A stretch of 64,000 nt of DNA from Mycobacterium gordonae (lineage in GTDB: Bacteria > Actinomycetota > Actinomycetes > Mycobacteriales > Mycobacteriaceae): positions 1,550,001 through 1,614,000 of the forward strand of contig NZ_CP070973.1 in the NCBI RefSeq assembly GCF_017086405.1. The letters run 5' to 3'. Positions within the stretch are counted from its first letter, which is position 1, and each line of letters starts with the position of its first letter. The translations under genes were made by a program, and so were the position numbers. The notes under the pieces are model-generated. The model was given only the letters and a program-made list of their open reading frames with translations, did no database searches and had not been told where the DNA came from. Below, in pieces: positions 17,830-28,500 of this stretch.

Positions 17830-19583
17830 CAGTACTTCCGCTCCTTCGGCTCGTAGCGGGTCTGCACGACGGGTTTGAAGTCCAGCCTGACGTCGCTGAG
17901 CAGGTCGGTGCCTTCCTTGTAAGCCATGGTGTGCCGCATGTAGTTGACGTCGTCGCGGTTGGGGTAGTCCTCGCGGGCGTGGCCGCCGCGGGACTCCTTG
18001 CGGTTGAGCGCGCCGACCACGGTGACCTCCGCGAGCTCCAGCAGAAAGCCCAGTTCGATGGCCTCCAGCAGGTCGCTGTTGAAGCGTTTCCCTTTGTCGT
18101 GCACGGTGATTCGGGAGTACCGCTCCTTGAGCGCGTGGATGTCGGTGAGTGCCTGTTTCAGCGTCTCCTCGGTGCGGAACACCGCGGCGTTGTTGTCCAT
18201 CGACTGCTGCAGGGCGGTGCGGATGTCGGCGACCCGTTCGTTGCCGTGTTCGGAGAGGATGTCGCGCACCCACCCGACCACCATGGCCGCGGGGTCCGGC
18301 GGCATGTCGGCGAAGTCGTGGCTCTTCGCGTAATGCGCCGCCGCGATGCCGGCGCGGCGGCCGAAGACGTTGATGTCCAGCAGCGAGTTGGTGCCCAACC
18401 GGTTGGCGCCGTGCACCGACACACACGCGCACTCGCCGGCCGCGAACAACCCCGGCACCGTATTGGTGTTGTCGCGCAACACCTGTCCGGTGACCGTGGT
18501 CGGGATGCCGCCCATCACGTAGTGACAGGTCGGGTAGACCGGCACCAGTTCTTTCACCGGGTCCACCCCGAGGTAGGTGCGGGCGAATTCGGTGATGTCG
18601 GGCAGCTTGGCTTCCAGCACGTCTTCACCGAGGTGACGGACGTCGATGTAGACGTAGTCCTTGTGCGGGCCGGCGCCGCGGCCCTCCAGCACTTCGAGCA
18701 CCATCGAGCGGGCGACGATGTCACGCGGGGCCAGGTCGACGATGGTCGGGGCGTAGCGCTCCATGAAGCGTTCGCCCTCGCCGTTGAGCAGCCGGCCGCC
18801 CTCGCCGCGCACCGCCTCGGAGATCAGAATGCCCAGCCCGGCCAGACCGGTTGGGTGAAACTGATGAAACTCCATGTCCTCCAACGGAAGCCCCTTGCGA
18901 AACACGATGCCGATGCCGTCGCCGGTCAGGGTGTGCGCGTTGGAGGTGGTCTTGTACATCCGGCCGGAGCCGCCGGTCGCCAGCACGATCGCCTTCGCGT
19001 GGAAGACATGGATGGTGCCGGTGGCCAGTTCGTAGGCCACCACTCCGGTGGCCACCGGGCCGGTCGGGGTCTGGGTGAGAGCCAGATCCAGTGCGTAGAA
19101 CTCGTTGAAGAACTGCACGTCGTGCTTGACGCAGTTCTGGTACAGCGTCTGCAGGATCATGTGGCCGGTGCGGTCGGCCGCGTAACAGGCCCGCCGGACC
19201 GGGGCCTTGCCGTGGTCGCGGGTGTGGCCGCCGAAGCGGCGCTGGTCGATGCGGCCCTCGGGGGTGCGGTTGAACGGCATCCCCATCTTCTCGAGGTCAA
19301 GGACGGCGTCGATCGCCTCCTTGCACATGATCTCCACCGCGTCCTGGTCGGCGAGGTAGTCGCCGCCCTTGACGGTGTCGAAGGTGTGCCACTCCCAGTT
19401 GTCCTCCTCGACGTTGGCCAGCGCGGCGCACATACCGCCCTGGGCCGCGCCGGTGTGGCTGCGGGTCGGGTAGAGCTTGGTGAGCACCGCCGTGCGGACC
19501 TGCGGGCCTGCCTCGACCGCGGCACGCATGCCGGCGCCGCCGGCGCCGACGATCACCACGTCGTATCGGTGTTGCTCGATCAC
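17829..19583 (-). CDS. sdhA: Succinate dehydrogenase flavoprotein subunit
   Basis: A 584-residue FAD-containing catalytic subunit that oxidises succinate to fumarate. Dinucleotide fold VVIVGAGGAGMRAA (about 10-23). Covalent FAD histidine in PTRSHTGAAQGGM. Substrate/FAD region GRIDQRRFGGHTRDHGKAPVRRACYAADRTGH and catalytic MEFHQFHPTGL, plus a late HGANRLGTNSLLD. The GTG start follows a GAAAGG-like site about 10 bases downstream of sdhD. Length matches M. tuberculosis Rv3318 (590 residues). Confidence 0.96.
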   Translation of the reverse strand: MIEQHRYDVVIVGAGGAGMRAAVEAGPQVRTAVLTKLYPTRSHTGAAQGGMCAALANVEEDNWEWHTFDTVKGGDYLADQDAVEIMCKEAIDAVLDLEKMGMPFNRTPEGRIDQRRFGGHTRDHGKAPVRRACYAADRTGHMILQTLYQNCVKHDVQFFNEFYALDLALTQTPTGPVATGVVAYELATGTIHVFHAKAIVLATGGSGRMYKTTSNAHTLTGDGIGIVFRKGLPLEDMEFHQFHPTGLAGLGILISEAVRGEGGRLLNGEGERFMERYAPTIVDLAPRDIVARSMVLEVLEGRGAGPHKDYVYIDVRHLGEDVLEAKLPDITEFARTYLGVDPVKELVPVYPTCHYVMGGIPTTVTGQVLRDNTNTVPGLFAAGECACVSVHGANRLGTNSLLDINVFGRRAGIAAAHYAKSHDFADMPPDPAAMVVGWVRDILSEHGNERVADIRTALQQSMDNNAAVFRTEETLKQALTDIHALKERYSRITVHDKGKRFNSDLLEAIELGFLLELAEVTVVGALNRKESRGGHAREDYPNRDDVNYMRHTMAYKEGTDLLSDVRLDFKPVVQTRYEPKERKY

Positions 19584-19593
19584 GGCGCGCCTT

Positions 19594-20073
19594 TCAGGAG
19601 ATGTTGGGGTTGAACGTCATCAGCACATAGGTGCCGAGCATCAGCGTGAACACCATCGACACCGTCAGCAGTGCGTTGAGCCAGAACCGGGTGATGTTCT
19701 TGCGGCTGTAGTCGTCGATGATGGTGCGAATCCCGTTGCCGCCGTGCAACTGTGCCAGCCAGAGCAGCAGCAGGTCCCACACCTGCCAGAAGGGTGAGGC
19801 CCATCGCTGCGCCACGTAGTTGAAGTCGATGCGGTACACGCCGTTGTCCCACATCAGCATGATGAACAGGTGGCCGACGGCCAGGAACACCAGTGCGATG
19901 CCGGAGAAGCGCATGAACAGCCAGGCGAACTTCTCGAAGTTGGGGATACCGGCGCGGCGGCGCGGTGACCGCGGGTTGTCCAGGCTGGCCGGGCGGTAGT
20001 AGCTGCGTTGTTTGACCGGCGCGGTCTGGCCTGGCCCTTCTTGAAGACCCAGTTGACGGTCGGGGCTGCTCAT
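19594..20073 (-). CDS. sdhD: Succinate dehydrogenase membrane anchor SdhD
   Basis: A 159-residue membrane anchor with three helices (about 60-80, 100-118, 130-152). A basic N-terminal tail carries SYYRPASLDNPRSPRRRAG. The heme-ligand histidine is likely in FLAVGHLFIM. The ATG overlaps the sdhC stop by 4 bases. Together with SdhC it forms the quinone site of complex II. Confidence 0.92.
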   Translation of the reverse strand: MSSPDRQLGLQEGPGQTAPVKQRSYYRPASLDNPRSPRRRAGIPNFEKFAWLFMRFSGIALVFLAVGHLFIMLMWDNGVYRIDFNYVAQRWASPFWQVWDLLLLWLAQLHGGNGIRTIIDDYSRKNITRFWLNALLTVSMVFTLMLGTYVLMTFNPNIS

Positions 20074-20522
20074 TTGAAGTGCTCCCACATGTGGATGCCG
20101 GTCACCACGCCGGCCATCACCAACATCACCAGGAATGTCACGGCGACGATCCACAACATCCGGCGTTGGTAGCGCGGGCCTTCGGACCAGAAGTCGATCA
20201 GGATGACCCGGATCCCGTTGAGCGCGTGGAAGCCCACCGCGGCCACCAATCCGTACTCCATCAGGCCGACGATGGGCGTCTTGTAGTCCGCCAGCACCGT
20301 GTTGTACGCCTGCGGGCTGACCCGCAACACCGCCGAGTCGAGAACGTGGACGAACAGGAAGAAGAAGATCGTGGCGCCGCTGATGCGGTGTAGCACCCAC
20401 GCCCACATGCCGGGGTCTCCGCGGTAGAGAGTCCTCGGTGGCTTGCGCTTGCGCGACGAGTCCGAAACGGGCGGATCCGTGGTTGTCGTATTCAACGCCA
20501 CCTGAGTGCTCACCTCATTCAC
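20070..20522 (-). CDS. sdhC: Succinate dehydrogenase cytochrome b subunit SdhC
   Basis: A 150-residue polytopic subunit with a polar N-terminal tail (about residues 1-38) and three helices. The quinone-site pattern WAWVLHRISGATIFFFLFVHVLDSAVLR and a later ALNGIRVILIDFW are clear. In-frame GTG codons at 20522 and 20513 are both plausible starts; the M. tuberculosis protein is annotated shorter (112 residues), so the tail may be partly spurious. First gene of the sdh operon, divergent from cdd. Confidence 0.92.
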   Translation of the reverse strand: MNEVSTQVALNTTTTDPPVSDSSRKRKPPRTLYRGDPGMWAWVLHRISGATIFFFLFVHVLDSAVLRVSPQAYNTVLADYKTPIVGLMEYGLVAAVGFHALNGIRVILIDFWSEGPRYQRRMLWIVAVTFLVMLVMAGVVTGIHMWEHFK

Positions 20523-20602
20523 GCCATTGGGAAACCGGCTGATAGGCGGCTATCGCCGGGCAATCGCGAGCTTAGCCCGGCGAAGGTTGCCCGCGGTAGC
20601 GC

Positions 20603-20623
20603 CACGATGTGATCCACATCGTG
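20603..20623. promoter_or_regulatory. Perfect 9-bp dyad between sdhC and cdd
   Basis: CACGATGTG (20603-20611) is separated by ATC from CACATCGTG (20615-20623), a perfect inverted repeat in the divergent promoter region. A TAGGGT (20638-20643) that could be the -10 box of the cdd operon lies 14 bases further on, so a protein bound here would cover the -35 region. The spacing differs from CRP sites (TGTGA-N6-TCACA). The regulator is unknown. Confidence 0.5.
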
Positions 20624-20682
20624 TGTAACGGCCGGGCTAGGGTGGTCTGGTTGAGCGAGCCCAACTGCGAGCGGGGTTGCGG

Positions 20683-21084
20683 ATGTCTGACGTCGATTGG
20701 AAGATCCTGCGGGACAAGGCAATTGAGGCTTCAGTCGGCGCCTATGCGCCGTATTCCCGGTTCCGGGTCGGTGCGGCGGCATTGGTCGACGACGGCCGGA
20801 TTGTGACCGGCTGCAATGTGGAGAATGTCTCATATGGGCTTGGTCTTTGTGCCGAATGCGGCGTCGTGTGTGCGCTGCATTCCACCGGGGGTGGCCGGTT
20901 GCGGGCGCTGGCGTGCGTGGACTCCGGCGGCGCGCAGTTGATGCCCTGCGGCCGCTGCCGGCAGGTGCTGCTGGAACACGGCGGCCCGGAGATGTTGATC
21001 GACCATCCGGCCGGTGCCCGTGCCCTCGGGGACCTGCTACCCGATGCCTTCGGTCCCGACGATCTTTTTCGGGACTCCCGTTGA
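20683..21084 (+). CDS. cdd: Cytidine deaminase
   Basis: A 133-residue tetrameric-type cytidine deaminase converting cytidine/deoxycytidine to uridine/deoxyuridine. Zinc motif CAECGVVCAL (Cys ligand plus catalytic Glu) and the second motif PCGRCRQVL are intact; substrate strand GCNVENVSYGL. The ATG at 20683 is preferred to the TTG six bases earlier. Its stop overlaps the deoA TTG start (TTGA). Same length as M. tuberculosis Rv3315c. Confidence 0.95.
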   Translation: MSDVDWKILRDKAIEASVGAYAPYSRFRVGAAALVDDGRIVTGCNVENVSYGLGLCAECGVVCALHSTGGGRLRALACVDSGGAQLMPCGRCRQVLLEHGGPEMLIDHPAGARALGDLLPDAFGPDDLFRDSR

Positions 21085-22364
21085 GCGAGTTCGCATTCGA
21101 TGCGCCGACCGTGATCCGCACCAAGCGGGACGGCGGCCGGTTGTCCGACCCGGCCATCGACTGGGTGATCGCGGCCTACACCGACGGCACGGTGGCGCCC
21201 GAACAGATGTCGGCACTGCTGATGGCGATCTTTCTGCGTGGCATGGATCGTGACGAGATCGCCCGCTGGACGGCGGCCATGCTGGCGTCGGGCCCTCGGA
21301 TGGATTTCACCGATCTGCGGTTGCCCACCGTCGACAAGCATTCCACTGGAGGAGTGGGCGACAAGATCACGCTGCCGGTGGTGCCCGTCGTCGCCGCCTG
21401 TGGCGCAGCGGTTCCGCAGGCGGCCGGGCGCGGCCTCGGGCACGCCGGGGGCACCCTGGACAAGCTCGAATCCATCCCCGGGTTCAGCGCGAACCTGTCC
21501 AACGAGCGGTTGCGCGAACAACTGCGCGACGTCGGTGCCGCCATCTTCGCCGCGGGCGAACTGGCGCCGGCCGACGCCAAGCTGTATGCGCTGCGCGACA
21601 TCACCGGCACCGTCGAGTCGCTGCCGTTGATCGCCAGTTCGGTCATGAGCAAAAAGCTGGCCGAGGGAGCGGGTGCGCTGGTGCTCGACGTCAAAGTCGG
21701 CTCGGGTGCCTACCTCAAACCCGAAGCGCGTTCCCGGGAACTGGCTCACACCATGGTCGAGTTGGGCATCGCGCACGGCGTGCCCACCCGTGCTCTGCTG
21801 ACCGACATGCATTGTCCGCTGGGCCGGACCGTCGGTAATTCCGTCGAGGTGCAGGAGTCGCTGGAGGTGCTCGCTGGCGGCGGCCCGCCGGACGTGGTGG
21901 AGCTGACCCTGCGGCTGGCCGCCGAGATGCTGGAGCTGGTCGGTGTCGACGGTGTGGATCCGGCGCAGACGTTGCGCGACGGCACCGCGATGGATCGGTT
22001 TGCCCGTCTGGTGGCCGCCCAGGGCGGTGATTTGTCGAAACCGTTGCCGATTGGTCGGTATTCGGAAACCGTGACGGCCGCCCGGGGCGGCACAATGGGC
22101 GACATCGACGCGATGGCAGTGGGGTTGGCGGCCTGGCGTCTCGGTGCGGGCAGATCCCGGCCGGGGGCGCGGGTACAGTACGGCGCCGGCATCAGAATCC
22201 ACCGGCGACCGGGCGAGCCGGTCGCGGCGGGAGAGGCGTTGTTCACGCTCTACACCGAGACCCCGGAACGCCTCGCTCCCGCGCTGGCGGAATTGGACGG
22301 TGCCTTCAGCGTGGGCGACAACCCGCTCGCGCCCAGGCCGTTGATTATCGATCGGATCACGTGA
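21081..22364 (+). CDS. deoA: Thymidine phosphorylase
   Basis: A 427-residue glycosyltransferase of the nucleoside phosphorylase II family, releasing thymine and deoxyribose-1-phosphate. The N-terminal helical domain carries [22 protein letters not shown]. The phosphate-binding [19 protein letters not shown] and the later [10 protein letters not shown] (as [11 protein letters not shown]) are intact. The start TTG at 21081 (LSEFAFDAP) gives exactly the length of Rv3314c and overlaps the cdd stop. The longer frame upstream runs inside cdd and is rejected. Confidence 0.95.
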   Translation: MSEFAFDAPTVIRTKRDGGRLSDPAIDWVIAAYTDGTVAPEQMSALLMAIFLRGMDRDEIARWTAAMLASGPRMDFTDLRLPTVDKHSTGGVGDKITLPVVPVVAACGAAVPQAAGRGLGHAGGTLDKLESIPGFSANLSNERLREQLRDVGAAIFAAGELAPADAKLYALRDITGTVESLPLIASSVMSKKLAEGAGALVLDVKVGSGAYLKPEARSRELAHTMVELGIAHGVPTRALLTDMHCPLGRTVGNSVEVQESLEVLAGGGPPDVVELTLRLAAEMLELVGVDGVDPAQTLRDGTAMDRFARLVAAQGGDLSKPLPIGRYSETVTAARGGTMGDIDAMAVGLAAWRLGAGRSRPGARVQYGAGIRIHRRPGEPVAAGEALFTLYTETPERLAPALAELDGAFSVGDNPLAPRPLIIDRIT

Positions 22365-23446
22365 TGAACCTGACCCTCGAACAGATTCGGCAGGCCCCCA
22401 AGGCCCTGCTGCACGATCACCTGGATGGCGGGCTGCGCCCGGCGACGGTGCTGGAGATCGCCGGGGAGGTCGGATACGACGGGCTGCCGACCACCGACGC
22501 GCTGGAGCTGGCGACGTGGTTTCGCACCCGCTCGCACAGCGGTTCGCTGGAGCGCTACCTCGAGCCGTTCTCGCACACCGTGGCCGTCATGCAGACTCCC
22601 GAGGCGCTGTACCGGGTCGCCTACGAGTGCGTGGAGGACCTGGCCGCAGATTCGGTGGTGTACGCCGAAATCCGGTTCGCCCCCGAGTTGCACATCAATC
22701 GGGGGCTGTCGTTCGACGAGGTCGTGGACGCGGTGCTGGCTGGTTTCGCGGCGGGGGAGCAGGTGTGCGCCGCCGCCGGTACGCCGTTGAAGGTCCGCTG
22801 CCTGGTGACCGCGATGCGCCACGCCGCGATGTCGCGGGAGATCGCCGAGCTGGCGATCCGATTCCGCGACAGGGGAGTGGTCGGATTCGACATCGCCGGC
22901 GCCGAAGCCGGGCATCCCCCGACGCGACACCTGGACGCCTTCGAATATATGCGGGATCACAACGCGCGCTTCACGATTCACGCGGGCGAGGCGTTCGGGT
23001 TGCCGTCCATTCATGAGGCGATCGCGTTCTGCGGGGCCGATCGGCTGGGCCACGGGGTGCGCATCGTCGACGACATACAGGTTGACCCCGACGGCGCGGT
23101 CGCGTTGGGCCGCCTGGCCGCGATCGTGCGGGACAAGCGCGTTCCGCTGGAGTTATGCCCGAGCTCCAACGTGCAGACCGGCGCGGTGGCCAGCATCGCC
23201 GAGCATCCGTTCGATCTGTTGGCGCGCAGTCGTTTTCGGGTGACCGTCAATACCGACAACCGGCTGATGAGCGACACCACGATGAGTCAGGAGATGCACC
23301 GGCTGGTGGAGGCGTTCGGTTACGGCTGGACCGACCTGCAGCGCTTTACCATCAACGCGATGAAGTCGGCGTTCATCCACTTCGACGAGCGGCTGGCCAT
23401 CATCGACGAGGTGATCAAGCCGCGGTATGCGGTGCTGATCGGCTGA
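22361..23446 (+). CDS. add: Adenosine deaminase
   Basis: A 361-residue zinc TIM-barrel deaminase. Metal and catalytic residues are visible: [10 protein letters not shown] (HxH), HAGEAFG (His and Glu), LCPSSN and [10 protein letters not shown] (metal Asp). GTG at 22361 and ATG at 22364 are adjacent starts overlapping the deoA stop. This is the third gene of the cdd-deoA-add operon, which recovers nucleosides and feeds ribose/deoxyribose phosphates. Confidence 0.95.
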   Translation: MMNLTLEQIRQAPKALLHDHLDGGLRPATVLEIAGEVGYDGLPTTDALELATWFRTRSHSGSLERYLEPFSHTVAVMQTPEALYRVAYECVEDLAADSVVYAEIRFAPELHINRGLSFDEVVDAVLAGFAAGEQVCAAAGTPLKVRCLVTAMRHAAMSREIAELAIRFRDRGVVGFDIAGAEAGHPPTRHLDAFEYMRDHNARFTIHAGEAFGLPSIHEAIAFCGADRLGHGVRIVDDIQVDPDGAVALGRLAAIVRDKRVPLELCPSSNVQTGAVASIAEHPFDLLARSRFRVTVNTDNRLMSDTTMSQEMHRLVEAFGYGWTDLQRFTINAMKSAFIHFDERLAIIDEVIKPRYAVLIG

Positions 23447-23453
23447 GGCGTTA

Positions 23454-25331
23454 TCAGCCCGGTGCGCCGTCGATACCACCTGAGCCGCTTGTGCCGTTGG
23501 CGCCCGTCAGCCCGTCGATCGCCGGCCCCGTGCCACCAAAGCGGAAAGCCTTGCCGCCGACGTTGCCGGTTCCGCCGGTGCCGCCGGTGCCGCCGGTACC
23601 ACCGGCTGCGCCGGTGCCCGCGGTACCGCTGACGCCCGATGAGCCCATCAGCAGGCCGCCAGCGCCGCCGCTGCCGCCGACGCCTGCGCTGCCGCCGTCA
23701 CCGCCATTGCCGCCGGCGCCGCCACCACCGCCGAGACCGCCGTCGCCGCCGTACAGTGCGCCACTAACACCGCTCACCGCGGAGCCGCCGTTCCCGCCGT
23801 TCCCGCCGGCGCCGCCGTTGCCGCCACCACCGCCGATGCCCCCGTTGCCGCCGAGGCCACCACTACCGCCGCTACCGAAGAGCCCCGCGGCGGCTCCGCC
23901 GGCGCCGCCGGCGCCTCCGGTGCCACCGATACCACCGGAGGCACCGTCTCCGCCGTTGCCGCCGTCACCGCCGATACTGCCGCGAGCATTTGTGCCTCCG
24001 GCGTTGAAGGTATTCGGATCGAAGGATCCACCGGCCCCGCCGGCGCCGCCAGAGCCACCCGTGCCGCCCGCCCCCCCTACGCCCCCGGATCCGCCGGCGC
24101 CGCCGTTGCCGGCGAACATGCCGCCGGCCCCGCCGTTGCCGCCAGCGCCTCCGGCGCCACCGGCGCCGCTTGCCGCGCCGTCGGCGCCGTCACCGCCGTG
24201 GCCGCAGGGCCCACCCATGGCAGCAGATGATCCCCTGGCGCCTCCGCCTGGACCGCCCGCACCGCCCGAGCCGCCCGGAACCCCGCCATCAGCGCCGTTA
24301 CCGCCGGCCCCGCCGATACCCACGCCGTCTCCGGTGGTCCCGTCACCGCCCGCACCCCCGGCGCCGCCCGTGCCACCGGCGCCTCCGTTACCACCGGCAC
24401 CGCCGGTAACTTCGCCACTGCCGCCGAGGAAGATGCCCGCAAAGCCGCCTTTGCCGCCCGTTCCGCCGGTGCCGCTCGGCCCGCCGTTCCCCCCAGTAGC
24501 GCCGTCACCGGCGGCGAACGTCCCAATTTGTTGAAATTGATCTTGGCCATCGGCACCGGTGGCTGCCGTCGGGCCTGGTATCGGGTTGACGCCGTTCGCG
24601 CCAGCCATTCCGGCGCCGCCCGTCCCGCCGGCGCCTCCGTCGCCGAACAGCCCGACCGCATTGCCGCCGTTACCACCCATGCCGGCATGGCCACCATTGA
24701 CACCGGCCAACCCGATCCCGCCGGTGCCGCCCGTGCCGCCGTTGCCATAGAGCCACCCACCGGACCCGCCGGTGCCGCCCGCACCACCCGCGCCGCCGGT
24801 GCCGCCGCCACCACCGGCGCCCCACAACCCCGCCGCGCCGCCGGCGCCGCCCGCGCGTCCGGCGGCGGTGGAGTCGCCGCCGCGACCGCCGTTGCCCCAT
24901 AGGATGCCGCCTGCCCCGCCTGCCTGGCCGACCCCGTTGACCGTCTGCCCGGCGGCGCCATCGCCGATCAGCGGGCGGCCCAGCAGAGCCTGCGTAGGCG
25001 CGTTGATCACCCCGAGCGCTTGCTGCTGGACGAGTTCCAGCGGTGAGGCGTTGGCGGCCTCCGCGGAGGTGTACGCCCCCGCGCCCGCTGTCAACGCCCG
25101 GACGAACCGATCATGAAACGCGGCGGCCTCGGCGCTGAGCGATTGATAGGCGCGCGCGTGGGCGGAGAACAATGCCGCGATCCGCTCGGACACTTCGTCC
25201 CCGCCGGCGGCGATCAAGTCTGTCGTGGGCGCCGCCACCGCGACGCTGGCGGCGTTGATCGCCGAACCGATCCCGGCGAAATCGCCGACCGCTTCCGTCA
25301 AGCATCCGGACGATACAACAAGAAACGACAT
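23454..25331 (-). CDS. PE_PGRS family protein
   Basis: A 625-residue protein: PE domain (about 1-95: [22 protein letters not shown] start, [10 protein letters not shown] near the end), a linker with the conserved GRPLIGDG, then about 480 residues of Gly-Gly-X/Gly-Asn-Gly PGRS repeats. It ends in IDGAPG. PE domains direct ESX-5 export; the PGRS part binds calcium in some members. It sits just downstream of add (7 bases between stops), where M. tuberculosis has none, so it is an insertion into a conserved block. Confidence 0.9.
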   Translation of the reverse strand: MSFLVVSSGCLTEAVGDFAGIGSAINAASVAVAAPTTDLIAAGGDEVSERIAALFSAHARAYQSLSAEAAAFHDRFVRALTAGAGAYTSAEAANASPLELVQQQALGVINAPTQALLGRPLIGDGAAGQTVNGVGQAGGAGGILWGNGGRGGDSTAAGRAGGAGGAAGLWGAGGGGGTGGAGGAGGTGGSGGWLYGNGGTGGTGGIGLAGVNGGHAGMGGNGGNAVGLFGDGGAGGTGGAGMAGANGVNPIPGPTAATGADGQDQFQQIGTFAAGDGATGGNGGPSGTGGTGGKGGFAGIFLGGSGEVTGGAGGNGGAGGTGGAGGAGGDGTTGDGVGIGGAGGNGADGGVPGGSGGAGGPGGGARGSSAAMGGPCGHGGDGADGAASGAGGAGGAGGNGGAGGMFAGNGGAGGSGGVGGAGGTGGSGGAGGAGGSFDPNTFNAGGTNARGSIGGDGGNGGDGASGGIGGTGGAGGAGGAAAGLFGSGGSGGLGGNGGIGGGGGNGGAGGNGGNGGSAVSGVSGALYGGDGGLGGGGGAGGNGGDGGSAGVGGSGGAGGLLMGSSGVSGTAGTGAAGGTGGTGGTGGTGNVGGKAFRFGGTGPAIDGLTGANGTSGSGGIDGAPG

Positions 25332-25520
25332 GGCAGTAGCTACCTCTCATCCCCGGCAGTGAGCATTGGCAGAACGGAATGGTAATCCCTGACGGCATCA
25401 CGCATTCTTGTGTTGGCCAACTATCTCCAAGTCCCAGTCATCAACAGCCGCTTGTTATTTGACGTCGGTCTTGGTGACACCAATTGGTGTGATCGATTTC
25501 CTTAAGACGCGTTCTCGGCT
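25332..25520. other. Intergenic region upstream of PE_PGRS
   Basis: This about 190-base gap is more A+T-rich than its flanks. It separates the start of the leftward PE_PGRS gene from the 3' end of the leftward LuxR gene and presumably holds the PE_PGRS promoter. No gene or RNA is evident. Confidence 0.5.
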
Positions 25521-28500
25521 TCAGGAATTGCGGACCGCTTCTTGAGCGAGTTGCACCCGCGAATTGAAACCGAGTTTGGTGTAGACGTGGGTCAGATGCG
25601 TCTGTACGGTGCGCGGTGAGACGAAGAGCCGTTCGGCGATATCGCGGTTGGAAAGTCCTTCCCCCACAAGGCGCACCACGTCCAGCTCGGCCCGGGTCAG
25701 GGATGGCCAGCCGCTGCTTGCGCGTTTGCGCTCGGAGCGGCCGCGTTGCGCGTGAGTGATTGCGTCGGAGGTGGACAGGGCAGCGCCCTCTGCCCAGGCG
25801 GCCGCCATCTCGTCGTCACCCATCGCGGCGCGCAGGGCTTCGACCGACGCGTGGTAGTCGTCGTCGTAGATTTTCAGCCGCATCGAGCCGGAGCGCCGCC
25901 GCTGCGCGTCGGCCGCGCCGAAAAGCCTTGCAGCCTCGCGGTGATTGGCGTCGTCGAGGGCCATGCGTGCCAGGCATTCCAGTACGGGCGGAACACAGTT
26001 GTGGGCCCCGACCTCGGCGGCGCACGTCAGCGCGTCGTATGCGTCGCGGCGGGCCTGTTCGGGTTCACCTTGCGCCATCGCAACACGGCTGCGGGTGGTC
26101 AGTGCCAACGAAAGGTGCCAGCCCGAGGTCGTTGCCACGCCCTCATCAACACATTGGCGGGCGACCTCGACGTCTCCGTTCGCCAGGTGAACTTCGGCCC
26201 GGACGGCGAGCCAGAAATTGGCGGTCTGCGGTTGGACCCCCAGATTCTGCCAGGTCTTCTTGTCCGCCTCGGTAGCCGAGCCGACGTCCCCGCCGGCCAG
26301 AGCGGCCAATACCAGCGTCGAATAGCCAAGCCCGACAAAGTATTCGCCGATTTCGGCGGCCCCATCGATCGCGGCTTCGCTGGCCGCCCGCGCGCCGCTC
26401 ACGTCGCCTTGATAAGCCAGCGCATCGCCCAGGCCTTTCAGGCCCAGCGACGTAAAGACGTCTGCATTGGGTCCCTCCTCGACAAGCTCGCCGAACTGTG
26501 CGGTCGCCCCGTCCAGGTCGCCCTGCCACAACTGCGCATAGGCCACCGCCAAGCGGCACTGACGCGAACCGATCCGGTCGCCAATCAGGTCGGCCAGGTC
26601 CCGTCCTTCGCTGCCCAGCGCGTGCGCCGCGTTACCGTCCCCGGCGACGATTGCGGCGCTGCTCTGCCAGCTGAGGATCTGGCTGAGCCGCCACCGGTCA
26701 CCCAGAGCGCGGGCCACGTCCGCGGCCTCGGCGAAGTAGTCTTCGACCGGACTCGTCTGGTAGTTGAAGCCGGCGGTCAACCCGCACGCGGTGAGGGCGC
26801 GCGCCGTCAGCGCCGGATCGTCGAGTTCACGGGCGATCCGCAGGGATTGTTGGGCCTCCTCGATGCTGGCGGGCGCATCGACGAACATGTTCAGGACGGC
26901 CTTGTCGGCGAGCGCTCGCGCCCGGACCGCGGCGTCCACCTCGATCCCGTCTGTGTTAGCTTGTGCGACAAGGGATTCGAACCATTGTCGACCTTCGTTG
27001 ATGTGGCCGCCGGCCAGCCACAGCGGTTGCAGGGACGACGCGAGCATGAGCGCTGATTCGATTGCGGCGCTTTCCCGGTACCAGGCAAGTGCGGCACGCA
27101 CGTTGTCGATCTCGGTCTCGATCTGGCGCAGCAGGTCGAGGTAGTCGCTGCGACCCGGACTGTCGAGCACCCCCGCCATCGCCAGATAGTGCCCGGCATG
27201 ACGCGTACGCGTAGCGTCGACTTCTTCCGCCTCGGCGAGCCGCTCCATCGCGAACTGACCGATTCCCACGAACCGCCGATAACGCGTGCGGCCGGGTGAA
27301 CTGTCCGCCGCCACCAGCGATTTGTCGACCAGCGATGACAACGCGTCCAGCACCTGATAGCGGGACATGTCCTCCGTCCCGGCGACGGCGTGCGCCGCCT
27401 CCAGGTCGAAAGTCCCGGCGAAGATTCCCAGCCGGCGGAACAGCACCTGTTCGGCATCGCTCAACAGCCCATGCGACCAGGCAATCGACGCCCGCAACGT
27501 CTGGTGGCGACGCAGTCCGGTGCGTGCGCCGCCGGTGAGCAGGCGGATCTTGTCGTCCAGGCCGGACACGATCTCCGGAAGCGACAGTGACCGCACCCGG
27601 GCGGCCGCAAGCTCGATCCCCAGCGGCATCCCGTCCAGCCTCCGGCAGATTTCGCCCACCAACGCCGCATCGTCGTCGGTGACAACGAAATCGGGCCGCG
27701 CGGAACGGGCGCGGCCGGTGAACAGGGCGATCGCGTCGTCGTACGACAGCGGCGGCACCCGCCAGACCACTTCGCCGGCAACGGTGAGTGGCTCGCGACT
27801 CGTGGCGAGCATGGTCACCCCGGGGCAGGAGCGCAGCAGCCCGCCGATCCGCCGAGCGGCGCTGTCGAGCAGATGCTCGCAATTGTCCAGCACGATCAGC
27901 ACCCGGCGCTGACCCAGGTGACGGAGCACCGCCTCGTCCACGGAGCGGCCGGACTGGTCGGGCACTCCAAGGGCTCGTGTCACCGCAGCCGGGGCGAACT
28001 CGGGACCGGCAACCGGTTCCAGGTCGACGTAGTACATGCCGTCGGGGAAAGCCGACGCCGTTTGAGCTGCCACCTGGACGGCGATCCGGCTTTTGCCGAT
28101 GCCGCCCCCGCCGATCAGCGTTACCAGACGGTTCTCCCGGAGGATCTTGGTGACCTCTGCCATCTCGCGGCGGCGCCCCGCGAAGTTGGTCAGGTGCACC
28201 GGAAGAGGGGCTGCCCCGCCGCCGTGTGTCGTGCACAGCGGCGGGAAGTCGTTCCGCAGGTCGGGGTGGCACAGCTGGTGTACCGGCTCCGGGGGTGCCA
28301 TGTCGCGCAGGTGGTGAGCGCCGCAGTCGCTCAGCCAAGCCTTCGCCGGAAGCTGGTCGGCGACCACGTCGGCGGTGATGGCCGACAGCAGCGTCTGCCC
28401 CCCGTGTGCCAGGTCCCGTAGTCGTCCGGCGCGGTTGATCGTGCTGCCGACGTAACTGCTGGCGTCCTCGCTCAGCTGTGCGTCCCCGGTGTGCAGGCCG

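Noticed and set aside
17781..19613. 610-residue frame antisense to sdhA
   Set aside because: Codon mirror of sdhA; His/Val/Gly-rich without any motif.
20603..20623. CRP-type site
   Set aside because: TGTG and CACA are only 3 bases apart; a CRP site would have 8.
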